Shown: positions 47,256 through 59,467, numbered from the stretch's first letter. The stretch is DNA of 64,000 nucleotides from Nephrotoma appendiculata (GCA_947310385.1 OX371224.1:353214712-353278711), one strand, 5' to 3'. Translations and numbers: made by a program. Notes: generated by a model not told the origin, from the sequence alone.

Positions 47256-47429
47256 TGCATTTTTCAACTAGCACAGTGATCGGTAATAGTTTATATTTAA
47301 TAAAATTCATAAACCGTTTTAGACATAAGTAATTCTGCCACATGGAATATACACAGAGGCTAAGAAAAACCAAAAGTTGTCACATTCGACTTTAACAATG
47401 AGTAATTCTCCACTATTTGCCGCCCCGGT

Positions 47430-47545
47430 GGCAAAGTGGTCAGTATGTTTGAAATGAAAATATGATTATGAAACTTCATTTGAGGCGGCAAAATCCCTTG
47501 ATGGGATAAAATGCTAGAGAGAGAGAGAGAGAGAAAGAATTCTCC
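47430..47545 (+). repeat. SINE-like segment with GA tail
   Basis: GGTGGCAAAGTGGTC resembles a tRNA A box. No B box is visible. GATGGGATAAAATGCTA leads into a GA run (about 47518-47535). CCGCC near 47437 and GGCGG near 47490 could pair. Confidence 0.3.
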
Positions 47546-47699
47546 ACTATTATGAGATCATGCCCTTTGGCCACAAAGTTGAAGATAAAATTTGACTGAA
47601 ATATTTTCTGTTCACAGTAATCTTTAATGAGACGAACGAAAGTATAGTCCTTTCTCTTGCTAACATAACGTCATTATCAGGAACATCAACAGACTACAA

Positions 47700-48350
47700 C
47701 AATGTGATGTTACAAGTATAAAATTGTCAAAAGCTATGTTGTTTTGAAATGGTCATACTCATTCCATGAAATCGTTCCGGGGCAAATAAGTGAATTTGAG
47801 TGTAGGATCACATAAATCCATACAACTCTCTCCCATTTACACTGAAATTATATTTAAACTTGACATGTTAAATGTATGGAATGGGTCGAATTAAGGTTAT
47901 GTCGTTTTAAAATGATTAAATTCATGTCCTACTTTTCAGAAGAGAAATATATTAGAAAATAGTTCTAAGGCAAAATAGTGAAATTGCGCCCTGGACCAGA
48001 CATATCTATACAACTCGCATTTAAATAAAAGTACATTTAAGTTAGGCACCTGTGGTTTCAAAATAGTCACCTTATTTTAAGAAAAATTTGAAAAATATCG
48101 TTTGCCGTTCAACTTTACAAAATTACGAGCTGTGCCAGATTCATCCATACAACTCGTATCTAAACTAAAATTACATTTCACTCTCAATTCACACATGTGC
48201 CTTTCTAGGAAAATTAGAAAAAATCGTTCGGCTGCAAATTGGCAACGTTTGAGATAGCCACACTCATGCTTTACTTCTCACCTTTTTCAGATTTAGACCA
48301 GACCAGATATACTAGTACAACTCGTATTTGAAGTAAAATTATACTACTCA
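47700..48350 (+). repeat. Diverged tandem satellite, family D
   Basis: CATACAACTC- or TACAACTC-containing units recur near 47820, 48010, 48149 and 48317 (spacing 139-190). Each has AAATTACATTTAA-like sequence, a TTGAAATGGTCA/ATAGCCACACTCAT block, an AAAATCGTTC block and GGACCAGACATA or a related form. Confidence 0.65.
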
Positions 48351-48540
48351 ATTATTTATTATTATTAATTATCCTTTAACAACATATTTTAGTGCCAATT
48401 CACAGTATTTTTTCAGAATGGGAAATTTGTTATTTGTTGTAAATGTGAGCTAAGTGTTCTATTCACAGCTCCTTATTTTGGTTTCTTAAACTCAAATAAG
48501 AGAATCATTTTTCGGCAGTATTAAATTTAAATATTATACA

Positions 48541-48944
48541 CCGAAATTATAACGATAACCAAGATCCATTGACGCTTGAGTAATTTAAAGCTCATTATTG
48601 CCTAATCAAATCCTCATTTAAAAATTTTTGACTCATTTTTTTATTGGCCAAGAGCGCCAACCAAGATCCGTTCACATACAAATAATCGGTCAAGAACGGG
48701 TGGTGCCAAAAAAATTTTTAATATAGAATTTGATTGTGCCATCATGAGCCAAAAATTATTTGTGAGTTGATTGATTTTGATTTACGTTCTTATTTCAGTT
48801 TTGGCCCGATTTGGGTTCTGCCAGCTTTAAAATAAATGACCAAAATTTTGGTCAAGAACAAAAATAGAGTCGAAAAATTTTCAATTGTGATAGCCTTAAA
48901 TTACTTCAAGCGTCAATGGATCTTGGTTTGCGTTATAATTTCGG
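48541..48944. mobile_element. 404-bp foldback element
   Basis: Arms 48541-48620 and 48865-48944 pair along CCGAAATTATAACG, ACCAAGATCCATTGACGC and TGAGTAATTTAA. CCAAGATCCGTTCAC occurs again inside, near 48661. No coding capacity and no clear target duplication. Confidence 0.75.
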
Positions 48945-49079
48945 TCCGATTTTTGATTCGGGTTCTGATCGTTCAAACCAAAAAAAAAAATTTAGTAGGG
49001 TGTTTAATTAGCCTAAGATTGACTTTTAATTTTCCAATTGTGTTTAAATCACTTTTGATATGAATTCAGCAAACTTTTG

Positions 49080-50420
49080 TTACAGGATGGCTACTGCTAT
49101 CTTGCAGATATCACTAAGCGCATGCAGAGGCCTCCACGGTGATCTTTTGCCGGCTACGTTCTCAAGGAGAAGTGCGAAGAGTCGTGGGGTTTGAGGCATG
49201 CATGGCTCCTCGCTTACACCGTGATTAACAGAAATTTGAATAAAATAAAAACCGCAAATAATAATAAAAAAACCGGATGTTCCGCCGAAATTCGTTGGAC
49301 GGAACCCGAGCAACGAACAACGAAATCATAACCCAAGAGCGGTGCCTTGGTGCGCGCATCCATTCGAATTCAAACGGGGCAGAGCCCTGGTTTCGAAATT
49401 GGATGCGGGCACCAAGGGACCGCAAACACTATGCCGACACAGAGAGGAGTCTCCGCTCCCATCATACCATCCACGAAAAATTATTAATTCATCTTAACAA
49501 AAAAAAAAAAAATATCACACCCAAAACAACAATCGCCGAGAGGTACACAAATGGATGAAAAGAAGAAGATAAGAAGTAAAAATATAAAAAAAAAATGTAA
49601 AAATAAAAAAGCAAAAATATATTAAAAAAAATCGTACCTTAATACTAAAAATGTATTGATGCGACCTTGAGCGGTCGTCATGCCACAGGGTCGCCGCCCC
49701 GGACCGTTGCGGCTTAATGTGCCGTTACCCAGATCCACCGATGCGGCCCAACCGCCGGTCAACTCCAAATAGTACGGTTGGCCTCAACTGGCCACCGGAT
49801 CCGCTAATCCCCGTTGGGCGTTAGTTCGCCTTAACTGCAGACCAACTGTTGCTGTTCACCTCCGATATATGTATCGGCCTTGGTCAACCGCCAAAACTGT
49901 AGCGGTGTCCTTTTCGCCAAAGCAAACTTTAACTGGCCACCCGTAAATAATTGTTGGGCCACTCCCCGCCCTAAACGTTTACAACCGAAAATTAGGCTTT
50001 GATCGGCCGCCAAAACGGTGGAGCTTTGTCTCACCATATACCGTAAACGCCAACCTGCTCGCCGAACCGAAAATAAAAATTAAGTGGCCTCACCTGGACA
50101 TCCGTTGCGGTATCTTTCCACCGATTTAAAAATTCAAGCGCCACGACTCGGAAACCCGTGTAAAATATAGTTGCAGCGCCCGTTGAACTATAGCGTACAC
50201 GTGAATAATACGGTACCTGATGATAAATGTGGTACCGTTGATAATTACGGCCCCCGTTATAACATTGAAGCCCCGGTTATACCGCAACCGCGCCTCGTGT
50301 CGACGTTATGGTGCACGTAACAAATTACGGCTCCCGTCGATTATAGAAAACAAACGGGCAGCCCGTAAATAAACTATTGGTCGTTGACTCGCCGAACAAG
50401 GATTTTTTTGCCACTTGTAC
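49080..50420. other. G+C-richer island of unknown origin
   Basis: Composition rises sharply against the flanks. 49680-50060 repeats short modules such as GGCCGCCAAAACGGTGGAGC / AACCGCCAAAACTGTAGCGG and TGGCCACC. 50190-50340 repeats TACGGCCCCCGTTATA-like modules. A 93-codon plus frame (49277-49558) and a 68-codon minus frame (49831-50037) have no recognisable domain. It could be an untranslated or terminal part of an unknown retroelement. Confidence 0.5.
49341..49421. ncRNA. 81-nt near-perfect hairpin, precursor-sized
   Basis: GGTGCCTTGGTGCGCGCATC at the left pairs with GATGCGGGCACCAAGGGACC at the right, and GGGC-AGA-GCCC closes the loop. The stem is about 38 bp with few mismatches and one bulge. 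Size and shape suit a microRNA or hairpin-siRNA precursor, but a short foldback element would look the same. Expression is unknown. Confidence 0.35.
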
Positions 50421-50853
50421 CACTTGCAACAACAGTTTTATAAAAAAACTTTGTACCACCAAACAAAATCACCAACACTTGCTAATACAATCTTTGTACA
50501 CAACTCAATGAACTTTACCACACCGACGTCCACGTATTTATGATCCCAAAATAAAATAACTTTCTAATTTGTTTAATAATTTCATTATATCACAAATTTA
50601 ACGTTTATTAATTTTTTTTTTTATATTATCAATTTTTTTATAACAATTTTATTTATACACTGTATAATTTAAAACGAGACTTTCTCTGTCCTAACAATCA
50701 AAACTTAGCTTTAGTTTTCATTTAAAAAAAAAACTCAAAAACTCAAAACTAGACTCTATTTTTAGTCAAAATCAAAAACTAGACTTTTTATCACCAAAAC
50801 CAAAATTTGAATAATCAAGAAAAAAAAATTCTCGCGCCGCAACAACGACGCGC

Positions 50854-50961
50854 AAAACGTTCCAGAAGAATGTCTTTCTTCTCTGTTTCTCGTTTACATC
50901 AATTAGCATTGATTGATGTAAACGAGACGCATATAAGAAAAACATTTTTCTAGAACGTTTT
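50854..50961. repeat. 108-bp hairpin
   Basis: The outer arms AAAACGTTCCAGAAGAATG and CATTTTTCTAGAACGTTTT pair with few mismatches. The inner arms TCTCGTTTACATCAAT and ATTGATGTAAACGAGA pair perfectly. It could be a foldback element or an RNA hairpin. Confidence 0.6.
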
Positions 50962-51055
50962 ACTTTACACACGCTTTACAGTCGTAACACTTTTTTTAAA
51001 ACTATAGCAGTATCCATCGTTTTAAATGGAAGGGACAGAGCCCAATATTGTTTAA

Positions 51056-51344
51056 CCCATTAGTGATTTACTAACACAATTGTGCGGGTAGGGCAAAAGC
51101 ACCATGTCAAAAATTTAGTTTTGTATGTTTTTTGAACCAACTTACACGTTTGTGAATTCCTGTTTAACTTATTTTCGTCCAAAAAAAACACATTATCTAT
51201 ACACACAATTGTATTGGTTTTACTTCAAATAAAGCGAAATTTTTTATCAACAACGCCATTACATACTATAGTTTTTTACTCACACATTTGTGTGGGTTGG
51301 ACTAAAACTGAGCCAATTTTTTTGTTTTCTTGGTTGATAAAGGG
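51056..51344. mobile_element. 289-bp piggyBac-like MITE
   Basis: TTAA flanks both sides (51052-51055, 51345-51348). The ends begin CCCATTAG and CCCTTTAT (inverted), the CCC start typical of piggyBac termini. Subterminal ACACAATTGTGCGGGTAG and CTCACACATTTGTGTGGGTT form inverted motifs. It is related to 10319-11060. Confidence 0.65.
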
Positions 51345-51409
51345 TTAATACAGAAATTAATTAGTCTACTATTAGCCTATACTTATCCAAATATCTCGTT
51401 AAGTTCTGC

Positions 51410-51960
51410 TGTTTGGGTTCTGCTAGCTTTAGGGACGTCCTAAATCTCTTGTTTCGTAAACTCTCAGCACTTCGATGTTGTTGATGTTGTAAGTATGGAT
51501 TATGGGATTTCTTTTTCTGTGGAATGACACCACACCATTCATTATGGTTATTAATGTTCTGTTGTAATTAATTATAGTATCTTGAATTTGAGTATATTAG
51601 AATTACTTATGATGAGTAACTTTGATTACTTTGGATTTTTTACCTTCAAATATCGCATATAGTACGTGGTCTGTTAAATTTAAGTTGAACTACCTAATGA
51701 ATTTAACGGAGAATCCGAATGAACAAAGACATTCAAGTATCTTTTGATGGCAAATTGAATCAAATGCTTTGCTGAAATCTGTTTAGACTTTAGACAGACT
51801 CGAAGAATTTAAGGAATGATGAAATTGTTGAGTCTCCTTTTTAGCATGAGAAGTCGTCACTTTAATCTGATTTAAAAATAGATGTAATTTTCAAAATTTT
51901 CCACTGGCCGTAATATTATGGGTTTGAAAAATACTCATGTGGCTTTTGCGTGAAGCACCC
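51410..51960 (-). pseudogene. LINE reverse-transcriptase fragment
   Basis: The minus strand reads DFSKAFDSICHQKILE (about 51735-51785), the conserved RT box with the first catalytic Asp in non-LTR elements, followed by LCSFGFSVKFI. Weaker pieces upstream (to about 51960) and downstream (LRNKRFRTSLKLAEP-like, about 51420-51470) extend it. The second catalytic box was not found, and stops interrupt. Confidence 0.55.
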
Positions 51961-53290
51961 TTAAATACAATTATTATTTACAATTATCTTATTTTGATCC
52001 ACAAACTATTCATCGCAATCACACATGCGCTTCACACATAACTGCTCCATCAAACGAGGATTTCCTGCCACTCAAGGTGTAAACTTATTACAAGAAACAA
52101 AACGAAATTATTTCAAAGGTGTCGACAATTATTTTTAATTTAAAATTGTAAAATATATTACACTAATAAATGACAGTCGTACCCCTTTCTTCCATATCAG
52201 TAATTGTACTATTGTCTTTCTAATTAAATTTTATTACGTCAATTTAATTTACTTAATTTTATATAAATTTTAAGCAAAGCGATAATAACAATTACATTTT
52301 TAACCCGTCCATCCATTCATCTGTCGCCCATCGGCTTGGTGAAATATTATATAAACCAACCAGATGACATAATACCTCGTATTATATAGAAAACATCTTT
52401 CGTACTTTCTCACCTGACGACCTAACATTTTTAAGGTTTTTTTTTTGTTGATATCTAAATTCTAGCTAATCATTAAAAATGTTAACTTCCGCTATAAACA
52501 TGCTACATACATCGCGATTCGTGACCGCGATAAAAGAGCAGAAAATTATACCCGAACCAATTTATCTATTTCTAAAAATCTTTATGATCCACGTCTCGCG
52601 ATCCTAAACTATTTTGACCACCCTTCTAAATATTTGTTTAGTTCCTCTGTATAGTTGTTGAGTTTTTTGTTATTTTGTATAAATTGATTTGGCATAATTA
52701 AAAATGACATAATAAGGGTCATTTAAGATTTTGTTGTTGGCTTCGTAGTTTAGGCACATTAGTAGTCTATATATCTTAATTAGTGGAAATAATAGATAAG
52801 AGATGACTGATAACGACTTATATATATATATCGAGGGATATTAATTTAATTAAATGGTTTTATTGTTGTTGTTTTATTTATATACAGTAGAAAACTATTA
52901 AAGAAATATCAGCAACAACTATTTAAATAGTTTTATGGGGATATATTTTTATGGTCTGTTTAGAAATGAACGGGGGGCTACGTGTTTTTATCAGATGTAA
53001 TGGTGTAATTTGTGTTGTTTGACATGTTTATCGCGACAAACTTGATATGGTAAGCAGTGTAATTGAAATATTAGCTAAAAAAAACGTTTATTCAAATATT
53101 TAAACATTTTTATATAGAAAAGTGTTGTTTTTAAAGTTATTGATACGCGAGCTATAGTAAAGTTAGCCCAGGATTTATTCCCAGAAAAATTAAAAAATAT
53201 CAGTTTGGATTTGAAAAATATCAGCATAGACGAAGAGTTCATCTTATGTTGTTTCAATTAAGCAAGTATGTCAATATTTACCTACATAAA
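51961..53290. other. A+T-rich DNA, no supported gene
   Basis: Short frames only; includes a TATATA run near 52822-52832 and TTG repeats near 52863. Confidence 0.5.
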
Positions 53291-53294
53291 ATTA

Positions 53295-54405
53295 GATCAC
53301 AATAATTACATGCAGGAAGTAAATCATTCCAGCGTTTCAGCCATGTATGTATCAAAGTTTAAATTTAATTTTAAATGTAACTATTTGAGATAATAATTGA
53401 AACGGATATATTATATGAATAAGTATTTCACTGCGTGAAATTTAAATTGTATTATTAGTTTGTTAAACATATCAATAATTACATGCACGAAGTGAAAATT
53501 AAATTCATTTAGCAAAATGCAGTAAATTAACCATAAACTTTTAACCATAAAAAGTGGTTTTCAAATATTATGGCACTTAAGTATTTATTACAATATTTGC
53601 ATAAATAAGGAAAGATAATAATTATTACATGCAGGAAGTAATTCCTTCGATTGTTACAATCGTACGTACTACAGTTTGTGTAAAATAAGCCTAAACAAAC
53701 AAGTCTAGTTTATCTAATAACTTTGCAAGTTAACATTAATAACAATATATTTACATAAACAATATTAGATTACAATTTTTACATGCAGGAAGTAAACAAT
53801 CCTTTCGTCTCATTCACATTTGTATCATAGTTTAAATTTAATTATAAATGTAATTATTTGAAATAATAATTTAAACGGATATAGTGCATATACAAGTATT
53901 TCATTGCGTGAAATTTAGATAATATTATTAGTTTGTTAAACATATAAATTATTACATGCACGAAGTAAAAATTAATACTCATTTAACAAAATTTAGTAAA
54001 TTAGCCATATACAAGATGTGATTGTTAAATATTGTTGAACATTAGTATTTATTGCAATATTTACATAAACAAAGTAAGATAATAATTATTACATGCAGGA
54101 AGTAAATCCCTCGATTGTTACAATCGTACGTGTTACGAGTCATACGTGTTACACTTTATTGTATACAAATTTAAACGATTCATTTATACACTTCGGTATG
54201 TTCTACATAGTGTGTAATTTAAATGTTACTATTAGTTTACTAGAAAATCAAACTATTACATGCACGAAGAGAATGTTATTGTAAATTTTTCAAATTTAGT
54301 AAAATAAGCATATACAAGCCTAGTTTATCTACTAATTATGCACATAACTTCTATAACAATATTAACATAAATAGTATTAGATTACAATTTTACATGCAGG
54401 AAGTA
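53295..54405 (+). repeat. Higher-order satellite with ACATGCAGGAAGTAA landmarks
   Basis: ACATGCA[GC]GAAG occurs at 53308, 53481, 53637, 53781, 53954, 54091, 54258 and 54382. Spacing follows 173-156-144, then 173-137, so units of about 155 bp are organised in a higher-order repeat of about 473 bp. Unit types differ: one carries the C variant (CACGAAG), another ends in CGATTGTTACAATCG, a perfect dyad (about 53648 and 54114). Confidence 0.85.
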
Positions 54406-56330
54406 AATACTTATATTATATTATAATATAATTGAAAATACATTTATTTGCTATTAAATTAAAAAAAAAATTAAATCAGTCGGAAACGGTTACTGGGATT
54501 ACGGTTGTCTATGGCAAGTATAATTAAAACGCGGAATTACTGGAGTATTTTTTTATTTGCTTGTATTGTAATAGGTTGTTAGAAAATGTAGCCACCTGAT
54601 GAAATAGTTTAAAATGATTCTAACTTTTAGTCAAGAAGCACAAATTATAGTCCTCCAGATGAGGCTAATGTTGAGAGAAGTCGCATATTAGAAACCCATT
54701 TTCAGCCTTACATCATAAAGATCAACTTAGAAATGCCAAAATGCTTTTAAACTTGTGGCACAATTCAATTGAGATGCCATGTTAGTGACCTGGTTCGATA
54801 AAGAATGCCCATAATCATTAATATGCCCAACAGTAATCGTTAATTCTAAAAAATTGCTAAAAATAGCTTAGTTTCGTTCAAGAGCTTGAAGTAAAATTTC
54901 CACCGCATCCAAATTTCATCATGATCTTATACCGAAATAGAATTATAACGATAATAATTAATGAGTATAACTAAATGAGATACGCCTATTAAATGTTCCT
55001 TTAATTGTATATAACATTTTCTATTAATGATCATTAATTTAAACGTAATAACGTCAAACATATAAAATTCGTAAAAAAACGCATAAAATTTAAATTTGAT
55101 CGTAGATTAGACCACCACCACCATTTAGCAGCGAATACAGCCTTTGTACATATTCGTACCTTGCGCGCGCTTCCAATCAAGACTTTTAATCATATAATTG
55201 TTAAGTTTTAAAGTTTAAGACTATTTCCTCATATCGTAATATAAAATCTTTAATAAAAATAGTTTTAATTTTATATTTTTATAAGCGCAATTTGCATATA
55301 TAGTTTTCAATTTCAAACTATTTCCTATACAGCTTTCAACACGATAAAATTTTATTTTTAACGATTTTTTGAAATTCTATTTTCTGTTGTTGTCTTAAGG
55401 GAAATAGTTTTAAAATTGAAAATCATATTAATCTGTAATTGTTTTGTTGTTGTTGTTGCAGATATATAGAAATATTTATTATTTATATTTTTTATGGATT
55501 TTTATATGTTTATGGCTAGAATGGTTAATAGATAAACAAAAATTTGTTGGTATTTTTCGCACTTATAAATACGAAAATGATAAAGTGATATTTAGCACCC
55601 TCAGTTGACAGCCAACGAGTACAATAATATAATATTAATGTAATTTATGTCATTCCTGTAATAAAATTAAAAATTTTATGTTTATGTCATTAAATAATGA
55701 ATAATTTTTTAATGATATATAATTTTTATATAAGCAATAAATATGTGTGTTGTTGTTGTATTCATATAATAATTTTACATGTTATGTGAACATTTAAAAC
55801 ACAAATTACGATACTCATTCTTAAGGTTTAATTATATATTTGTAACAAATAGACATTAAAAAAAATATTAATTATAATTAGGTGCACGTTTTTTCACAAA
55901 ATGTAGGTAGCGTAATTTTGTGTTGGGCCAAACTTTGTTATTTGAGTTGTTCCTAATAATCAAAATACTAAGCCCTGGAAATTGTGTACACCCTCCTAAT
56001 AAAAAGAAACCTTCAAACTAATTAATTAAGTAATTAAACAAAATCTCTACTCACAAGTTAGAACATCTTAAGTCGATATAAGACAAAATTCAACTGAGGG
56101 CACAACTGACTCTCACATCTCTATAACCGCTACTTTTTCTGTAACGATGTTGATCAAATCATAGTGATGTAAAATATTTTTTTTACATGTCGGTGAACAA
56201 ATTCTGTACTAAAATTTAAGTTTTTATCAATTCTTTAATTAAAATTTCTAATTTTAAGTTAGCGTTGTATCAATTGTTTGCGGTTTTCAGCATAGACGTA
56301 TGACTCAATCTAAACCCAAAGCAAGAAGTC
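54406..56330. other. A+T-rich DNA, no supported gene
   Basis: No frame above about 60 codons and no repeat family recognised; TTG-repeat runs near 55440-55460 and 55748. Confidence 0.5.
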
Positions 56331-56341
56331 TATATAAGACG

Positions 56342-56770
56342 TTAAATCAAACGATCTCGGTTGACGTTCATCGTGGCATGCACTGGTGTGGCACATTGTG
56401 CTATCCAGTTGGTACCACTTGCCGTTGAGTGAATTGCCATCGAACTGAAGCGCTCACCGTTGACGCCAAACGAAATCAAAATCACTACCAAACAGTGACT
56501 TTCTAGGGATGCATTTGGTGATGGTGTATTTCGTGTAGATTGGTATCCCCCCACATTCGGCAAATTTTGCTTCTTATCATATCCATTCATCTAAAAATGG
56601 GTCAGTTGGATTTTGTACGGGTGCAGATTCAAGTTCAGAAACAGAATTCGCCAAGTTTAAGTCGCATAAAGTGTGAACGCCATATCGTGCGTTTCGGTGA
56701 CTGCGAGTGTTGGCTAACTATTTATAGAACTGCGGATAATCCGAATTTCGCCACCAAACGATGAATAGTC
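56342..56770 (-). pseudogene. Tc1/mariner-superfamily transposase remnant
   Basis: The minus strand reads FQMNGYDKKQNLPNV-like sequence (about 56540-56600) and in the next frame WGDTNLHEIHHHQMHP and KVTVW (about 56490-56550). VNGERFSSM and a W-AQCATPVHAT piece (about 56360-56460) follow, matching the VNGERY...W-QQDGATCHTA segment of mariner-type transposases. A deletion of perhaps 50 residues lies between VNGERFSSM and the second-Asp region, where the QQDGA motif is corrupted. Frame changes and the lost Asp make it inactive. It differs from the copy at 22830. Confidence 0.6.
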
Positions 56771-58125
56771 TAGACATTGATATTAAGTGAACCAGATTTA
56801 AATGAACAAATAGGTTTATTGGAAATAATAGAAACTGAAGCCAATAATGCAATCGGAACTATCGAGCATGTTAACGAATTGAACGCAAAAAATTGAGAAA
56901 GCATAAACGTAATTCAGGGTTGGGATGTTCTAGCATCACCAATTTTCGATATTTTATCGAAGCCTACGTCTCTTTCTGTTAGAATTAATATAACTTCTGT
57001 TTCGTTTATCAATTATTTCTTCTCTATTGATATCACAACCTACTAGAATAAATTTGAACAATATCTATTTCACTTATTTTTGTTCTGGAATCGAAAATTA
57101 ATTATTTCGAGATAGAAACCCAGTAGAAATATCACAATGTTGCAATCTAGTTTTATTTTACACACAAATTTTATTCTACAAAAACGAGAAATAAACTTCG
57201 TTAAATTATCGAAAAAATGTGATATTAGAACATCCGGAAGCAATATGAAACAAAAAGCGCATAACGGTTAAATAAACTTCATTAAAAGAACTCGCCAATT
57301 ATCGTAACAAATTGTAAAGAGAAAGTAACACTTGACGATCAAAAATAAATTTTCGAGGACTATTGGAGTATGTGTAGTCATATTCTCCTTGACTAATTTA
57401 CTTAAGCGGATTGATCGAAGTTCAGCTAAAAAAGTGCGAATGATTTGCAAACAAAAATCGGAACACGACCCACACGAAATATTGTATACGTGATGCTAAA
57501 ATAAATGTATGTCAGAGTGTTTTTTGTGTACAATATGCGAAACTGAGCAAATAGTTAAAACGGTCGGTAAAACAATTAGAATTAGCATCGGGATGTATCA
57601 AGAGTGATCAACAAGAACGACACGCACCAAGATCCAATATTCTGGATTTTAAAATATAGGAAATCAAACACCCCATTAACAGCTCTCCAGCCCACGAAAG
57701 CCACTGCACCAGGGAACGATCGGCTCATAAATATTTTTCATACGATATCACATTGCAAAAAAATGTGTGCCAGTTTCAGCAAGTATTCACAAATAATTTA
57801 TACGGTACCTAGTGCATAAAAGGCCAACAATCGTGATAAAAAGTTAGCATAAGAAAACCAATCGTACACGGTACTCACTATTGATTTACAGAAGTGGTTG
57901 CCTATTTTTTTTTTTTATTTTTAAAACATCGGTCTCAAAAGATTCTTGCAGTCTCTCTCTTGCACCTCACATTGTACTAGTCTTTCTTGTTGAAATAAAA
58001 AAAAAATTAGTTTGTGGCATGTTCCGTTGTGTCGCACAAAATTCTAAGACAAAATCAGTCTGTTCTAGGATCAGAAATGTATAATAATTTCACTCATCTT
58101 TAAGATTTGAACCCAAATAATATTG
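56771..58125. other. No supported gene
   Basis: Frames of 60-71 codons (for example 57604-57819, plus) lack recognisable domains. Part of 57600-58125 may belong to the Helitron that becomes readable at about 58135. Confidence 0.35.
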
Positions 58126-58134
58126 TAAATATTG

Positions 58135-58935
58135 GGGGAAGAGTTATTTTGTCATCTTCATTTAATAGTTCTCCAAGAAATCTATATCAAGATTATTTGG
58201 AGGGCAATGTCCATTGTATAATGTCCACATTTTAATCATTTTATGTGAAAATGATGAAATAGTGGAAATGTAGATATGGATAAAGTCGAGTACAATCTAA
58301 ATTAAATACATAAATATGTTACTAAATATTATGATGCATGGACCATGTGCGGTACACTTCATCAAAATTCCCTTTGTATGAGAGATGGTAAATGCACAAA
58401 ATTTTTTCAAAAGATTTTAATGAGGCACACCAGAATCAGTTGTGAATTTTCATTGTATAGACGGCGAAATAAAGATTTTATCGTTGGTGTTCAAGGAAAA
58501 ACACTTGACAATCGTTAGGTTGTATAAAACATACAACCCATATTTCTTTGCTAAATTTGAATGTTTTTTTAATGTTGAATTTTCAAATGAAAACTGATGG
58601 GAATCATGCAGTTCAGATTGATAAGAAAGAGAATAAGAAATTTTTTCGACTGAAGCATTTTCAATCGCACTATTCACTTACCATATATAAAAAGAATGTT
58701 TACTATACAGTGGAACAAGAACGGGATGCTGTTGAAAATGTTACGCAAACCAAATTATTATTAATCTTTGCATTAAATCAAACCAACCCAACGGCAAATG
58801 TATATCAATATTCTAGAATTATTTTGCACTATATTTGGATACGAAAGGAACAAATGAAATTACGGGGATGTAAGGGAGAAGATCAACAAACATTTCGTAA
58901 CCATCTACCGGTTTTTAATCCTGTAAAAAATTAAA
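58135..58935 (+). pseudogene. Helitron Rep-helicase remnant
   Basis: RVILSSSFNSSPRN (about 58139-58185) matches the VLPSSF-GSPR box of Helitron Rep proteins. MMHGPCAVHF (about 58331) and KIFSKDF / YRRRN-like pieces (about 58400-58470) match MHGPCG ... FPK-F ... YRRR. The plus frame 58548-58934 (128 codons) carries VEQERDAVENVTQTKL, FALNQTNPTANVYQY and LHYIW, which fits the start of the helicase region (LTAWF-LN---P-A--Y-Y-DIP-HY-W). Several frameshifts and deletions, including the HUH nuclease core, make it inactive. Helitron termini were not identified. Confidence 0.7.
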
Positions 58936-59107
58936 ATGTCGAACATTCACCGATTTCGGATTTTAACCGACATTGCATTGAATAATAAAATTTAAAGAGT
59001 ATTTGCAATTGGAGAAACAAATACAATAGCGCATGGAAATGTTGGATACAATTGTTCGAAAAGTTCACACGACGAGCCACCACATGTCTCGAAAAATTGT
59101 TTCAAAA

Positions 59108-59467
59108 CTATTGTTTGCTGGAAGTGTCTAGTCTATTCCATGCGAATTCGATACACTCAATAACTGGTGTATATAAAGTAGTCTCAATATTATGGTTTAT
59201 TTTTAGATTGACCCGAAAATGATTCATATGAAGATTTGTATAAAAATGCCATCCACTCCAATAGGAACGTGTGACTAATGTTAAATCGGTTCGCACAATT
59301 GATGTGGAGGTGGATGCTTCAGAATTTTTTTTCGAATTATTGGACGCCGAGCTATCAGAAATAAAGAAAGACGCCAGACGAGGAAGATTACAGTTATTCA
59401 TTATCCAATTGATAATAAATTGAATTATTCGTATTATATTTACGACTAAATAAAGCAATGTAAACAA
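59108..59467 (-). CDS. Unrecognised 119-codon frame, doubtful
   Basis: Encodes a hydrophobic N terminus (about residues 1-22, possibly a membrane segment or signal anchor), a Ser/Asn/Thr-rich stretch (36-56) and a more mixed C-terminal half. I recognise no family. In sequence this A+T-rich, a frame of this length is expected roughly once per window by chance, so coding is uncertain. Confidence 0.15.
   Translation of the reverse strand: MFTLLYLVVNIIRIIQFIINWIMNNCNLPRLASFFISDSSASNNSKKNSEASTSTSIVRTDLTLVTRSYWSGWHFYTNLHMNHFRVNLKINHNIETTLYTPVIECIEFAWNRLDTSSKQ

Noticed and set aside
44060..47270. A target-site duplication for the 3.2-kb element
   Set aside because: Flanks GCGTG and TGCAT do not match, and shifting the borders gives no convincing direct repeat.
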